This document shows, one piece after another, positions 9,658 to 18,402 of a DNA stretch of 21,005 nt. A program made the position numbers and the translations under genes. Within the stretch, counting starts at the first letter, position 1. Each line of letters opens with the position of its first letter. The DNA lies in the NCBI GenBank assembly GCA_034687125.1, contig JAQGBZ010000673.1, forward strand, positions 1 through 21,005. The letters are read 5' to 3'. The stretch comes from Neelides folsomi. Lineage: Eukaryota; Arthropoda; Collembola; Neelipleona; Neelidae. Below the pieces are notes generated by a model. It did no database searches and was not told the origin of the DNA. It saw only the letters and a list, made by a program, of their open reading frames with translations.

Positions 9658-11214
9658 TTACTTATTTCCAAGATATCTACACAACTTGGTATTAGAATCA
9701 TAATAATAGCCATTCACATCATCACACATACATTCTTCATAGAATAATGAAACATATTGACAATAGCTGTATTTCACATTATTTGCGCAATAATCCCAAG
9801 TCCTCTCCCTGACATTACATTTTTTCAAAATTGCATGTTGGCATTCAAATTCTGTACTTGAAATTTTTTCGACTCCATATCCCAAAGCACATTCACAATA
9901 TTTAAAAGTGTTATCTCTATTTGCAACACATCTCTGATTACTTCCTGTACAATCTGCAGAAGTTTCGCACTGACCAAATGATAATTTACACCAGTATTTA
10001 TTATCAATTAAAACGTCCAAATGAGCTTCTTTGCAAGTACAATAACCAGAAACTGCATCTGTATTTCTAAAACAACGAGTGTTTGGATCAAACGTTTCGC
10101 ATTGCCAATCTTTGTCACATCGATCAACCTTCATTGTTGGAAGTCTGTTACAAGTTTGGTGTTCTTGAGAAAAAAATGTTCCTTCAGGACATGTGCATTT
10201 CTTCTCATCGGAACAAATCATTGAGCTGATGTATTTCGAACAATCTGAAATTTTTTCGCAAATTTGTCCTTCGGCCAAAACGCAGGAAACCCCATCTACC
10301 AATGGTACATGATTTTCAATGCATTGACATGTGTTATCATAATCCAAAAGTTTCCTTCGGCATTCGCTATTGTAAAACTGGCTGCATTGGTCATTGTCAT
10401 AACACATTCCAGTTTTCAAAGATGTCGGGATTAATTCGCATCGTTGGTATTTCGCATTAAGATAATATTTTTCCGGGCAGCGACATTTGCCATCAACACA
10501 TCCGGAATTGGAATCGTGACTGTGACAAACGTCATTTGTTGTACATTCAATTTCTTCCAACTTCACACATCGGTTTTGAATCTTTGATTTGGCAAATCCA
10601 GGTTTGCATTTACAATATCCGCGATGTTCATCGCTGTATGACGGTTCACAAAATGAATTTTCAATATATTCACAATGTACATCGGTTGCACATTCATAAT
10701 ATCCATCGCCAACACCGACATCTTGAGTATTGTAAGGAATGCAGGCTGGGGTTGTCCAACCGTTTGGCGTAAGATAAAAAGTCCCCTTTGGACATTCGCA
10801 GGTTTTACTATCAGGATCGCATGTAATTTGATTTGGGCGTCTTGTACAGTCATCTGTGGTTTCGCAAGGATTTCCAACTGCACGTTGGCATGACTTATAA
10901 TCAATCACACTATTTTCAAAATTCCTCTCACAGGAACATCTTCCAAACTTGCAAACAGTATTAGAGAAATATTTAAGGCAATCGGAGTTTGTGCTACAAG
11001 GACCGTGAAGTCGTTGATGGGCGAGTTCACAATGGCCCTTTGCTACATCAAAGAAAAAATCTTCGTGACACTGGCAAGTATTGTTAAGACAAACGGTGTT
11101 CTGAAGACTGAGAGTTTCTGAACAATCAAAGTCCTTTTCACATGAGTTACCATAAGAGGTGACAATTGAAATTGCGAAAATTAATCCAAAAAAATAAAAC
11201 TTTGGGATTGCCAT
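9658..11214 (-). CDS. Secreted EB-module cysteine-rich protein, 518 aa (copy 2)
   Basis: This is an intronless frame. The ATG at 11214 sits in a near-ideal context (GCAGCCATGG), 54 bp downstream of a TATA box. Residues 1-22 form a signal peptide ending VTSYG. The mature protein begins NSCEKDFDC, the same position as NSCVTDEDC in copy 1. The modules then follow in the same order (VCLNNTCQCHEDFFF, GRCSCERNF, KTCECPKGTFY, KKCTCPEGTFF), ending in CMCDDVNGYYYDSNTKLC against CACDDFNGYYFNEETNLC in copy 1. The colinearity shows tandem duplication of an intronless gene. There is no transmembrane segment, so it is likely extracellular or haemolymph-borne. Substrate and partner are unknown. EB modules (named from nematode proteins) are known only as disulfide-rich extracellular units. 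Confidence 0.9.
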   Translation of the reverse strand: MAIPKFYFFGLIFAISIVTSYGNSCEKDFDCSETLSLQNTVCLNNTCQCHEDFFFDVAKGHCELAHQRLHGPCSTNSDCLKYFSNTVCKFGRCSCERNFENSVIDYKSCQRAVGNPCETTDDCTRRPNQITCDPDSKTCECPKGTFYLTPNGWTTPACIPYNTQDVGVGDGYYECATDVHCEYIENSFCEPSYSDEHRGYCKCKPGFAKSKIQNRCVKLEEIECTTNDVCHSHDSNSGCVDGKCRCPEKYYLNAKYQRCELIPTSLKTGMCYDNDQCSQFYNSECRRKLLDYDNTCQCIENHVPLVDGVSCVLAEGQICEKISDCSKYISSMICSDEKKCTCPEGTFFSQEHQTCNRLPTMKVDRCDKDWQCETFDPNTRCFRNTDAVSGYCTCKEAHLDVLIDNKYWCKLSFGQCETSADCTGSNQRCVANRDNTFKYCECALGYGVEKISSTEFECQHAILKKCNVRERTWDYCANNVKYSYCQYVSLFYEECMCDDVNGYYYDSNTKLCRYLGNK

Positions 11215-11267
11215 GGCTGCTGATATTTTTGTGAATATAATAAAAATGTTTTATTCATGATATGATT

Positions 11268-11275
11268 CTTTTATA
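11268..11275 (-). promoter_or_regulatory. TATA box of EB-module gene copy 2
   Basis: The minus strand reads TATAAAAG, 54-61 bp upstream of the ATG at 11214. The spacing leaves a 5' leader of about 25-30 nt. Confidence 0.75.
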
Positions 11276-11441
11276 CCTAATCGTCTGCATATATTTCGGA
11301 TAAGTATGTAAGTAAATTGTATATTATTTATATATAGCTTAATTGAATTGGATTAGTAAATTTAATTTATATACACGATAAGTATAATTTATAAGATTTC
11401 ATTATTAATGTATTTCATATAGTTACAGTGAATACCTATTA

Positions 11442-11621
11442 TAATGGAACTGGATGTAATGGATTATCGATTATAGTGGATCAAAATCAGCACCCTCGGC
11501 CCAGAGATAGGCCTTATAATGATAAGAGCATCGTAAGTAATGGACGTCGGTTGTAATGGATATATCGGATGTAGTGGATATTTTAAAATACCCTCACGCT
11601 TAAAAGATCTGGTGTAATGGA
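11442..11621 (+). repeat. Iterated TAATGGA motifs in the left subterminal region of the pogo-like element
   Basis: The heptamer TAATGGA occurs at 11442, 11457, 11538, 11554 and 11615, with the variant TAGTGGA at 11474 and 11572, all on the plus strand. Two more TAATGGA copies, in the same orientation, lie near the right end at 13422 and 13438. Clusters of this kind suit multimeric binding sites for the CENP-B-like DNA-binding domain of the transposase (inference). Confidence 0.7.
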
Positions 11622-11716
11622 CAAATTCACACGAAAGCGCATGAATTCGTTACAAAGCACTATGATTAATAGATTCTTGTGAATAGCATTTTCTTTGCTC
11701 GGTAATTTGATTAAAA

Positions 11717-13361
11717 ATGTTTAAATTAAAACAGAAACGAACTCAGTTAAGTTTAAAAGATAAATTCAATATACTTAAACAGCTTGATAATAAAATAAAA
11801 AGGAAAGTAATTTGTGCAAAATATAACATAGCTAATACCACATTAACTAATATTTTAAAAAATCTAAATGAATTGGAGAATTAAATTGCATCATCTTCTG
11901 AGGTAATTGACTTTATAATGTAAATTTTATAAAAGTAAATAAATAGTATTTAATTTACATAGAATAATTTATATAAAATGAAAATTAATATACATAACAC
12001 AATAAATTATATAGAAAACCAAAATGTTACGAAAGAACCAGTTTCCAGCTCTTGATCAGGCACTTTTAAAATGGTTCACTGCTAAACGATCCGAAATTGT
12101 GCCTATTAATGGACCGATCTTACTTGAAAAGGCGAAAAGTATTTTGCGAAAGAATTGAATCTTGTATCAGAAACTGAAGAATTAAGTATTGGTTGGATTC
12201 TGAGATTTAGGCAGCGGCACGCGATCAGTTTTAAGGACATAAGTGGAGAAAGCAGAGAAGTTAATAAAGAGATCATTGAGGACTGGATTTCTAACAAATG
12301 GCCCACTCTGTCTCAAGACTATGAAGATGAAAACATTTACAACGCTGATGAATGTGGACTTTTTTTACAAAATGCTACCTGATAAAAGTTTATCATTTAA
12401 AGGACAACGATGTAGCGGAGGAAAATTTTCAAAATCATGAGTCACACTCATGATATGCAGTAATGTCAATGGTACTGACAAAAGGCCAATTTTACTAATC
12501 GGTAAATCTCAGAATCCTCGATGCTTCAAAAATGGAAAAATGGAAAATTTACCCATTATTTACAAATCAAATAAAAGTTCTTGGATGACTTGAAATATTC
12601 ATCAAATGGGTCAAAGATTGGGACAATGAAATAAGGAAGAAAAACAAAAAGATATTACTGCTACTTGACAATTGCCCATCACATCCTCAAAATAATGCAT
12701 TAACTAATATTAAAATGGTCTTCCTCCAAACATAACGAGCATTTTACAACCTGTGGACTAAGGTATCATTAAAAACTTAAAGTATTTTTATAAAATAGAA
12801 CTTGTAAGAAAGTTGATTGAATCAATTGACAACAAAAAGTCATTTACTCTGAACATGAAGGAAATTTCTTTTATGGTGGCAAAGAGTTGGAACAAAGTTA
12901 AGGTTGAAACAATTTACAATTGCTTTCATCATGCAATATCCACAAAGTCTCAAAAAGGTTTAATGAAAATCGTTGAGATCCACGACGATACGTTCGAAAT
13001 TGCTCAGTCAATGGGAGGAATTGTATCAAACATTACACTAAGGGAATTTGAATCAATTGATGACCATATCCTCACCTCTGAAAATCCAACCGATGATGAA
13101 ATAATTAGAAGTTTACAAAAAGATGATCTTATTTCTGAAGATGATGAAAATGATGAGGAAGAGGAAACTGACCCTCATATTCCCACGTGCAATGAAGCTT
13201 CTCAAAGCATTGATATTCTCAGATCTTGGATGTTAAGTAACCTACAAGAATCTGAATGTTGTTCAACTATACATAAATCCTTAGATGAGTTAGATAACCA
13301 AATTCTCAAGAAATATTTCAATTTCAAACGTCAACCTTGTATCATTGATTACTTCAAATAA
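11717..13361 (+). pseudogene. Tigger/pogo-type transposase remnant
   Basis: Fragment 1 (11717-11884) encodes 55 residues resembling the CENP-B N-terminal helix-turn-helix (LSLKDKFNILKQLD, then ICAKYNIANTTLTNIL) and ends at a stop. Fragment 2 (12024-12158) carries the Tc5-type HTH (ALDQALLKWFTAKR, then GPILLEKAKSI). After a frameshift near 12150 comes WILRFRQRHAISFKDISGES, then NADECGLF, the first catalytic Asp region, where the family usually has NADETGLF. A second frameshift near 12362 leads to PDKSLSFKGQRCSGGK, then a stop at about 12438. A further frameshift lies near 12588. ILLLLDNCPSHP (about 12652-12687) holds the second catalytic Asp. Another shift and a TAA at about 12759 break the QPVD(Q)GIIKN motif. 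The final frame, 12813-13361, encodes the acidic C-terminus ending IIDYFK. The order and motifs are those of the family; the breaks show it is dead. Confidence 0.88.
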
Positions 13362-13703
13362 GCATTATGCTAAGCTATATTACATGCATTCTTATTTATA
13401 TAAAATTCATTACATCGTTTATAATGGATAACGGTTATAATGGACAAAATCCAGCGGTCCCTTGAAACCCATTGCATCCGGTTTTTACTGTAATTATTAT
13501 CTAAATATAATGTAAAAAACAGATATATGATAATTTGTTTTTAAAAATGTCAATTCCTAAAAATTTATCAAATGAGCATCAATCATTTTCAACAATTTAA
13601 TATACGTGAATTTGAAGTTTATTAGTTGAAATTTAGTTTTGTATCTAATCAAACCCTTTGAGCAATTATGGTGATTTTAATAAGTTGATCCAGCCCCTTG
13701 ACG

Positions 13704-14545
13704 CAGTAGCGTAGCGCCAGGGACGTAAGAGGAGGAGGCTCCTCCTGGCTGGACTGTCTAGAGGGCTTTACCTCGTACTCAATTTGCACTAGATATAATT
13801 GACTTTGGCCGATTTAATTAAAAATAATCAAGTTTTAATAAGTCTTAGATAGCTCCTTTATGTTAACTTTAAGTGAAATTACAAAAATATTTCGTCATGA
13901 TACAAAGTTTACATTAACTCAACTAATACATTAGGTAATTCAATATTTGAAATTTCTGCTATTTTGCATCCGACAGTAAAAAATGTTCGGACATTAAGAT
14001 CCTGTTAAAAATCCACCCAAATATTAGGCTTGAAAGTTAAGACTAAATAGAAATTGAAACAAAATTGAAAAAAACTCCTTCCAATTCTTTTAATTTCTTT
14101 CTTCTAACTTCCAATTTCAATATACATTTCCTGAATTTGATTTCGTAAAATTTTGATAAAACAAAAGGTTTAATTTTAAAAACACTCTAGAAATCTAAAA
14201 TTTATTACAATGGTTGTATAACCATTGACCCCTGAATAAATAATTGAAACACTATAAAGAAACATTCATAAATTATTAGAAAAAATTCCAATGAAAATTT
14301 ATTAAAAATGATAATAAATTTTATAAGGTTTTATAGTAAGGAATAGGGGATTGGAATCAGAAATGCGATATAATGTTTAATATGTACCTATATATATAAT
14401 ACCTATGTTTTGGATAGTATTATACTTATACCTATATAATGTTAAAAGTCAATCCATTCTGTGTTCCCCTGTACATTTTTACTAAAACGAGGGGCCGTAC
14501 CAGGCCACTCTCCTCCTGGCCGGACCACTTCACGCTACAGCTCTG
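13704..14545. mobile_element. Non-autonomous hAT-like element, 842 bp
   Basis: The left end reads CAGTAGCGTAGCGCCAGG and the right end, reverse complemented, reads CAGAGCTGTAGCGTGAAG, followed by a GGCCAGGAGGAGA stretch. The CAG...TAGCGT start is typical of many animal hAT termini (family knowledge). The flanks are CCTTGACG (13696-13703) and CCCTGACG (14546-14553), an 8-bp target duplication with one mismatch, as expected for hAT. The inverted repeats are only partly alike. The interior is AT-rich without a transposase frame. The left end also contains a small palindrome, AGGAGGAGGCTCCTCCT, at about 13730-13746. Confidence 0.75.
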
Positions 14546-14812
14546 CCCTGACGCCAATTCGGAAAAAACTAGATAATAATTCTGACAAAAGATAAAAAAT
14601 GTAACAATAAGGTTATAGCAGGTTACCTAACCGTATAGTTAATTTTTTATCTTTCACTTACAATTAGTAAGTCTATCCATTTTAATAATATTTATATTTC
14701 ATTTAAATACCTTATATTTATTTTATTACTTTTGACACTTTTGTCTTAATATGAATCTTTATATTCAGAATGGTGAACACCTATATATCTTTTTATTTCT
14801 TGTTTTATTTAG

Positions 14813-15133
14813 TACACCGATGAAGAATTTAAGGAGGTTCTTAAGAAAAGTAATGAAGAATTTCTAGCTGCATGGCAAAATGACAATGGAATAACTCCAG
14901 AAAGAAAATATTGTGATATTGCCAGCATATTTGACAATTTTCTTGTGAGATGCCTCCCTGGTTCACAATTGCGAAGTTTATGGCGACATGGCAATCTTCG
15001 GACCATCAACATCCATTGGAATAATAAAGACGGAGTGCGAGGTGAATGTCACCAAAACTCCATTAAAGAATACAAAATAGTATTCTTGTCGACTCCTGAT
15101 AAGTGTAAGTGGCCTGTGATCGATGGTGTATGA
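14813..15133 (+). CDS. Terminal coding exon of an unrecognised gene (106 codons)
   Basis: A polypyrimidine-rich acceptor (TTTATTTAG) at 14804-14812 is followed by a 106-codon open frame that begins YTDEEFKEVLKKSNEEFLA and ends at TGA 15131-15133. The frame is closed immediately upstream by the TAG of the splice site, so it must be spliced to an upstream exon. The composition is normal for a soluble protein (EFLAAWQNDNGITPERKYC, WRHGNLRTINIHWNN, CHQNSIKEYKIVFLS, DKCKWP), with four cysteines and no membrane segment. A poly(A) signal AATAAA follows about 75 bp later. I do not recognise the family. The 5' exon was not found; the hAT-like and pogo-like insertions lie on that side, so it may be far upstream, or the exon may be an orphan relic. 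Confidence 0.55.
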   Translation, partial: YTDEEFKEVLKKSNEEFLAAWQNDNGITPERKYCDIASIFDNFLVRCLPGSQLRSLWRHGNLRTINIHWNNKDGVRGECHQNSIKEYKIVFLSTPDKCKWPVIDGV

Positions 15134-15205
15134 ATGTGGTCGAATCGTAGGATCGAGATGTTTATCATGAAGAAATAGAGTAAATTTAAAACAATTGTGA
15201 AATTT

Positions 15206-15211
15206 AATAAA
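15206..15211 (+). terminator. Poly(A) signal AATAAA
   Basis: AATAAA lies about 75 bp after the stop of the orphan exon. A second one follows at about 15227. Both fit 3' end formation for that exon. Confidence 0.45.
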
Positions 15212-15213
15212 AC

Positions 15214-16031
15214 CATGTGAGAGAAATAAAAAATGAGATTTCTCTCAGTCTTCATTAACATAATATTATAGATCTTCCATGCTATAAAGTAAAAGTGTTT
15301 ATATTATGATTTAAATGAAGTGTAACGGTCCTTCACTTTTATCCAAGTGCCGGATATTTTATTTCACAACTCTATTTATACCAGAAGATCAACTGCAATG
15401 CGGTTGGAAATCATTACATTCCTCATCCTTAGTAGTTTATATTTTAAAGATAATTACTAAGAAACCGTTCACAACATATTCATTGATTTGCAATTGACAT
15501 ATCCAGAGGGAGAGAGAGAGAAAGAAAGAAAAAGATTATTCTCATTCGTTCTCTCTTTAATATTTATTCCATAATTATATTCAAAATTACTGCTTCTTTT
15601 AATGTGTTAAAACAGTAAAATATCTTGAATGCTAAATGTATAATTTATTTGACAATTAAACATTTAAATCTTTAGAAATCGTTAAAAATTATTTTTTAAA
15701 TGGAATGTTTTAAATGTTTAAGAACATACGAATATAATAATTTAAACTGCAAATAAAGTTCAAGCACAAATAATTTAAATTCATAATGATTAAGAATAAA
15801 ACTTAGTAATTTAAAAGACAGATTTTCATCAGCCAGTGCGTCATATCCTCGTAATAAATTGTTAAATTATATGCGTGTATAAAAAGTTTCCAGGATAAAT
15901 GAATGGAAGTGAAGAGAAATATTTTTCGATCAATATTACAATATTGGTATTGTCATTTATATTTTCTTGTAGTGTATTTTAATAAAATAATTTTTAACCA
16001 ATACATAATTGTAGTTAAAGGTCTAAAAATA
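15214..16031. other. AT-rich intergenic region with a GA-rich microsatellite
   Basis: There is no convincing gene here. A purine-rich run of GAGAGAGA, then GAAAGAAAG, occupies about 15505-15534, and TTCTCTC follows near 15550. A 60-codon open frame at 15315-15497 has no supporting signal. A possible TATA-like TATAAAAA lies at 15878-15885, about 190 bp before the receptor gene. Confidence 0.5.
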
Positions 16032-16038
16032 TATAAAT
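16032..16038 (+). promoter_or_regulatory. Candidate TATA box of the ionotropic receptor gene
   Basis: TATAAAT lies 36-42 bp before the ATG at 16074. In such AT-rich DNA this is only suggestive. The stronger-looking TATAAAAA at 15878 is the alternative. Confidence 0.4.
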
Positions 16039-16073
16039 ATCTGCGAAATCTCATAAATTTACTATATTCATAA

Positions 16074-18095
16074 ATGGATTATACAGTGATTCTATTGTTA
16101 CAATTAAATTTATGCTTCGCATACATTTCAATCAAAAACGAAAAAATAAATTCAAAGGAAATTTTAGCCATCGATGCTTTTATTAATAAAATGAATTTTG
16201 AATTTAATTATTTTACAGAGGTGATAATATATTTTGACGGTGGTATTATTGATAGTGATTACTCCAATGAGCTAATTATGCATTTCAATAAAGAAATATT
16301 TTACATTTATAATGTTACTATTAAAAAACAAACGCAATATTTTCGAGCTCCTACAAAACCAGAATTTTTATATGCGCATATGGCTCTTTCTAAAATAAAT
16401 CATTATAGATATTCAAATAAATACATTCCTTTTGTTCGTAAATTAATTTATGAACAAGATAAACGAATTCATTTATTGATCAATTTGAGTATAAATAATA
16501 TTTCCCAAATATTTTGTAATAAATATAAATTACCAATTATATTTGAAACTGACATATTTATTTTTAAGCAAAATCATTTCTCAGAAATTAATCACGACAT
16601 GGACTTTCTATTAGAAAGGATTAGACATGCTTATTTGATTATATACAATCAAAATTTACAAATCTATAAAAATATTATGTTTTGTACATCAATGAAAAGA
16701 AATTGTTGGATATTGATGAAAAAGTTAAATAGTTTAAATAATTTGAAGATAAATGGAAATCTCCATCCTATTATACAGACAGGAGCAAAATTGGAATTAT
16801 ATAATGAAACCCATATATTAAAGAATCTTTTTATCTATAAATATCCAATTGAGAATGAAATATTTAAAATATTAAATAGAAGGTATAATTTTTCCGTTTT
16901 CATTTGCGATCAATTTAATCTTCAAATATGTCAAAATGAAATAAGTGCAAAAAATATAACACAATTGAGATATTTAAACGATACACATATGGCACGTTAT
17001 TCGTTTAATTTTTTATATACTTTAATATATGATAATACAATTGTCTATTGGCCTCATTATTTGATCAGAGTTACTTATAATGACCAAATTCATTTATTTA
17101 TATATAGAAAAAAAGTAACACCATCTTGGTTAAATATTATAGTATCTTTTGATTATTATGTTTGGTTGACGTTTATTGTTTTACTCATATTGTTTTTATT
17201 CGTTTTAATATATTTTCATAATTTTAAAATAAATAAAAAAACGAAAACAGGTGAAATTATCATGATAGTTTATAGAATTTCATTTGATCAACCACGAAAA
17301 TATTCAAATTCAGAAAATATAAAAATATTAATTCAATCATGGGTAATATTTTCATTAATAATTGGATCAGCTTATAAGGGAAAACTACTTGTTAATATGC
17401 TAAGTGAAACTTATGAAACACAAATAAATAATATTGATGAATTTATTGATGGAGTTATTAAACAAACTCTGAATATATATGTAGATTTCCCGCCTGTACA
17501 ATTAAATGAGGAAAATATGCTCATTATAAATTTTCGGCTTGGAAAACTTAAAAGTGAAGAAAAACTTAACAAGATTTCTAAAATTATAAACGAATTATCT
17601 TTGGATCATCTTTGGACAATCCAAGATTATCGTCATCCTGGAAATACTATAGTTGATAGATTACTTTATTTGAACAAATTATTAATTCCAAATAATGTAA
17701 TTTATGCTTCTGAAATGTACGTTTTACTTTATTTCAAAGTTGCTAAACGAATAGTCAAAGATGATAGTATTCAAATATTAAAAGAAAGTATGAGCTTAAA
17801 GTTATGTTGGTCATTTAATGAAAGACCTGAAAATGATCTTGTGGTAAATGTTTTAAGTACAATCGAAGTATCAGGAATTTCTTCTATTTGGAAAAAATAT
17901 TTAAATAGTATGGATAAAAGTGCAAATAAGTTATATGAAGGTTTTTTTAGAAGAGTCAGAAGGAATAATATTACTTTTGTTATAATCAAGAAAACCGATA
18001 AAATTAAAGCGTATCATTTAACATCTACATTTTTAGCATTTAGTGCATTAATGGTCTTGGCAATTTTTGAATTTTTGTGTGAAATAACCGTCTGA
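16074..18095 (+). CDS. Divergent ionotropic receptor (IR), intronless, 673 aa
   Basis: This is a single open frame with the layout of arthropod variant ionotropic glutamate receptors. The N-terminus is hydrophobic and signal-like (MDYTVILLLQLNLCFAYIS) and precedes a long extracellular region. An S1-like half ends in IRVTYNDQIHLFIYRKK, followed by P.WLNII. The first membrane segment is near residues 362-382 (VWLTFIVLLILFLFVLIYF). A short pore-loop region follows, then a second segment near 417-440 (QSWVIFSLIIGSAYKGKLL). The S2 half carries TYETQINNIDEFIDG and, later, YASEMYVLLYF. A third segment lies at the extreme C-terminus (residues about 648-671). Such receptors are ligand-gated cation channels in chemosensory neurons (family knowledge). 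The ligand is unknown and the canonical glutamate-binding residues are not evident. Being intronless and AT-biased, it resembles the fast-evolving taste/antennal IR clades. The length is typical. Confidence 0.85.
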   Translation: MDYTVILLLQLNLCFAYISIKNEKINSKEILAIDAFINKMNFEFNYFTEVIIYFDGGIIDSDYSNELIMHFNKEIFYIYNVTIKKQTQYFRAPTKPEFLYAHMALSKINHYRYSNKYIPFVRKLIYEQDKRIHLLINLSINNISQIFCNKYKLPIIFETDIFIFKQNHFSEINHDMDFLLERIRHAYLIIYNQNLQIYKNIMFCTSMKRNCWILMKKLNSLNNLKINGNLHPIIQTGAKLELYNETHILKNLFIYKYPIENEIFKILNRRYNFSVFICDQFNLQICQNEISAKNITQLRYLNDTHMARYSFNFLYTLIYDNTIVYWPHYLIRVTYNDQIHLFIYRKKVTPSWLNIIVSFDYYVWLTFIVLLILFLFVLIYFHNFKINKKTKTGEIIMIVYRISFDQPRKYSNSENIKILIQSWVIFSLIIGSAYKGKLLVNMLSETYETQINNIDEFIDGVIKQTLNIYVDFPPVQLNEENMLIINFRLGKLKSEEKLNKISKIINELSLDHLWTIQDYRHPGNTIVDRLLYLNKLLIPNNVIYASEMYVLLYFKVAKRIVKDDSIQILKESMSLKLCWSFNERPENDLVVNVLSTIEVSGISSIWKKYLNSMDKSANKLYEGFFRRVRRNNITFVIIKKTDKIKAYHLTSTFLAFSALMVLAIFEFLCEITV

Positions 18096-18097
18096 TT

Positions 18098-18103
18098 AAT
18101 AAA
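18098..18103 (+). terminator. Poly(A) signal right after the IR stop codon
   Basis: AATAAA starts two bases after the TGA of the receptor gene. More copies occur near 18128 and 18143. A very short 3' UTR is possible. Confidence 0.45.
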
Positions 18104-18165
18104 ATTTAAACAATTAAACTAAATATATAAATAAAAATTACCAATAAAACTTGTTTACTTTGTAC

Positions 18166-18261
18166 CTTTCTTTTTTAAATTCCTAATAATACTACAATAA
18201 TACTACTAATAACTAAGGAAGTTGTATTATTGTAGTGTTATTAGTAATTTAAGAAAGAAAG
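18166..18261. repeat. 96-bp imperfect palindrome / hairpin
   Basis: The left arm, 18166-18203 (CTTTCTTTTTTAAATTCCTA...), pairs with the right arm, 18224-18261, over 38 bp with about four mismatches. The loop is about 20 nt. No target duplication is obvious. It could be a tiny foldback transposon or a transcribed hairpin just downstream of the receptor gene. Confidence 0.75.
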
Positions 18262-18402
18262 TGCTTTAGGATTTTAATGATTGTTATTTAGATGTAATTA
18301 ATTAATGAAATAAAATCGATTATTAATGCAAAATTTTATTGTTTGAATGTTACAAACTATAAAGTACATAATATACAGAATGCGTTTTATTGACATTTCA
18401 AA

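Larger units (their letters stand above)
11426..13490 (+). mobile_element. Decayed pogo/Tigger-like DNA transposon, 2065 bp
   Basis: The left end starts CAGTGAATACC and the right end, reverse complemented, starts CAGTAAAAACC. Both are flanked by TA (11424-11425 and 13491-13492), the target site of the Tc1/mariner/pogo superfamily. Slightly further in, the ends share (C/T)GGATG(T/C)AATGG. The interior holds a transposase remnant with the CENP-B-type helix-turn-helix, the Tc5-type DNA-binding domain and the DDE domain in the usual order. Several stops and frameshifts show that the copy is inactive. It lies in the intergenic region upstream of the EB-module gene. Confidence 0.9.

Noticed and set aside
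10536..10904. His/Ile-rich plus-strand frame and a 113-codon minus frame inside EB copy 2
   Set aside because: These are shadows of the EB-module coding sequence on the other strand or in another frame.
12106..12306. 66-codon minus-strand frame within the transposon
   Set aside because: It is antisense to recognisable transposase motifs.
13431..13490. Right end of the pogo-like element considered as a separate tandem repeat
   Set aside because: The TA flank and the terminal CAGT...ACTG match place it as the transposon end.
15049..15261. 70-codon minus-strand frame overlapping the orphan exon
   Set aside because: It is antisense to a better-supported exon with an acceptor site and has an AT-driven hydrophobic composition.
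15315..15497. 60-codon plus-strand frame MKCNGPSLLSKC...
   Set aside because: No promoter, signal peptide, domain or splice partner. It lies downstream of poly(A) signals in spacer DNA, so chance is likely.
15505..15550. GA-rich run considered as a GAGA-factor-type regulatory element
   Set aside because: It is a simple microsatellite more than 500 bp from the receptor gene, with no further evidence of a regulatory role.
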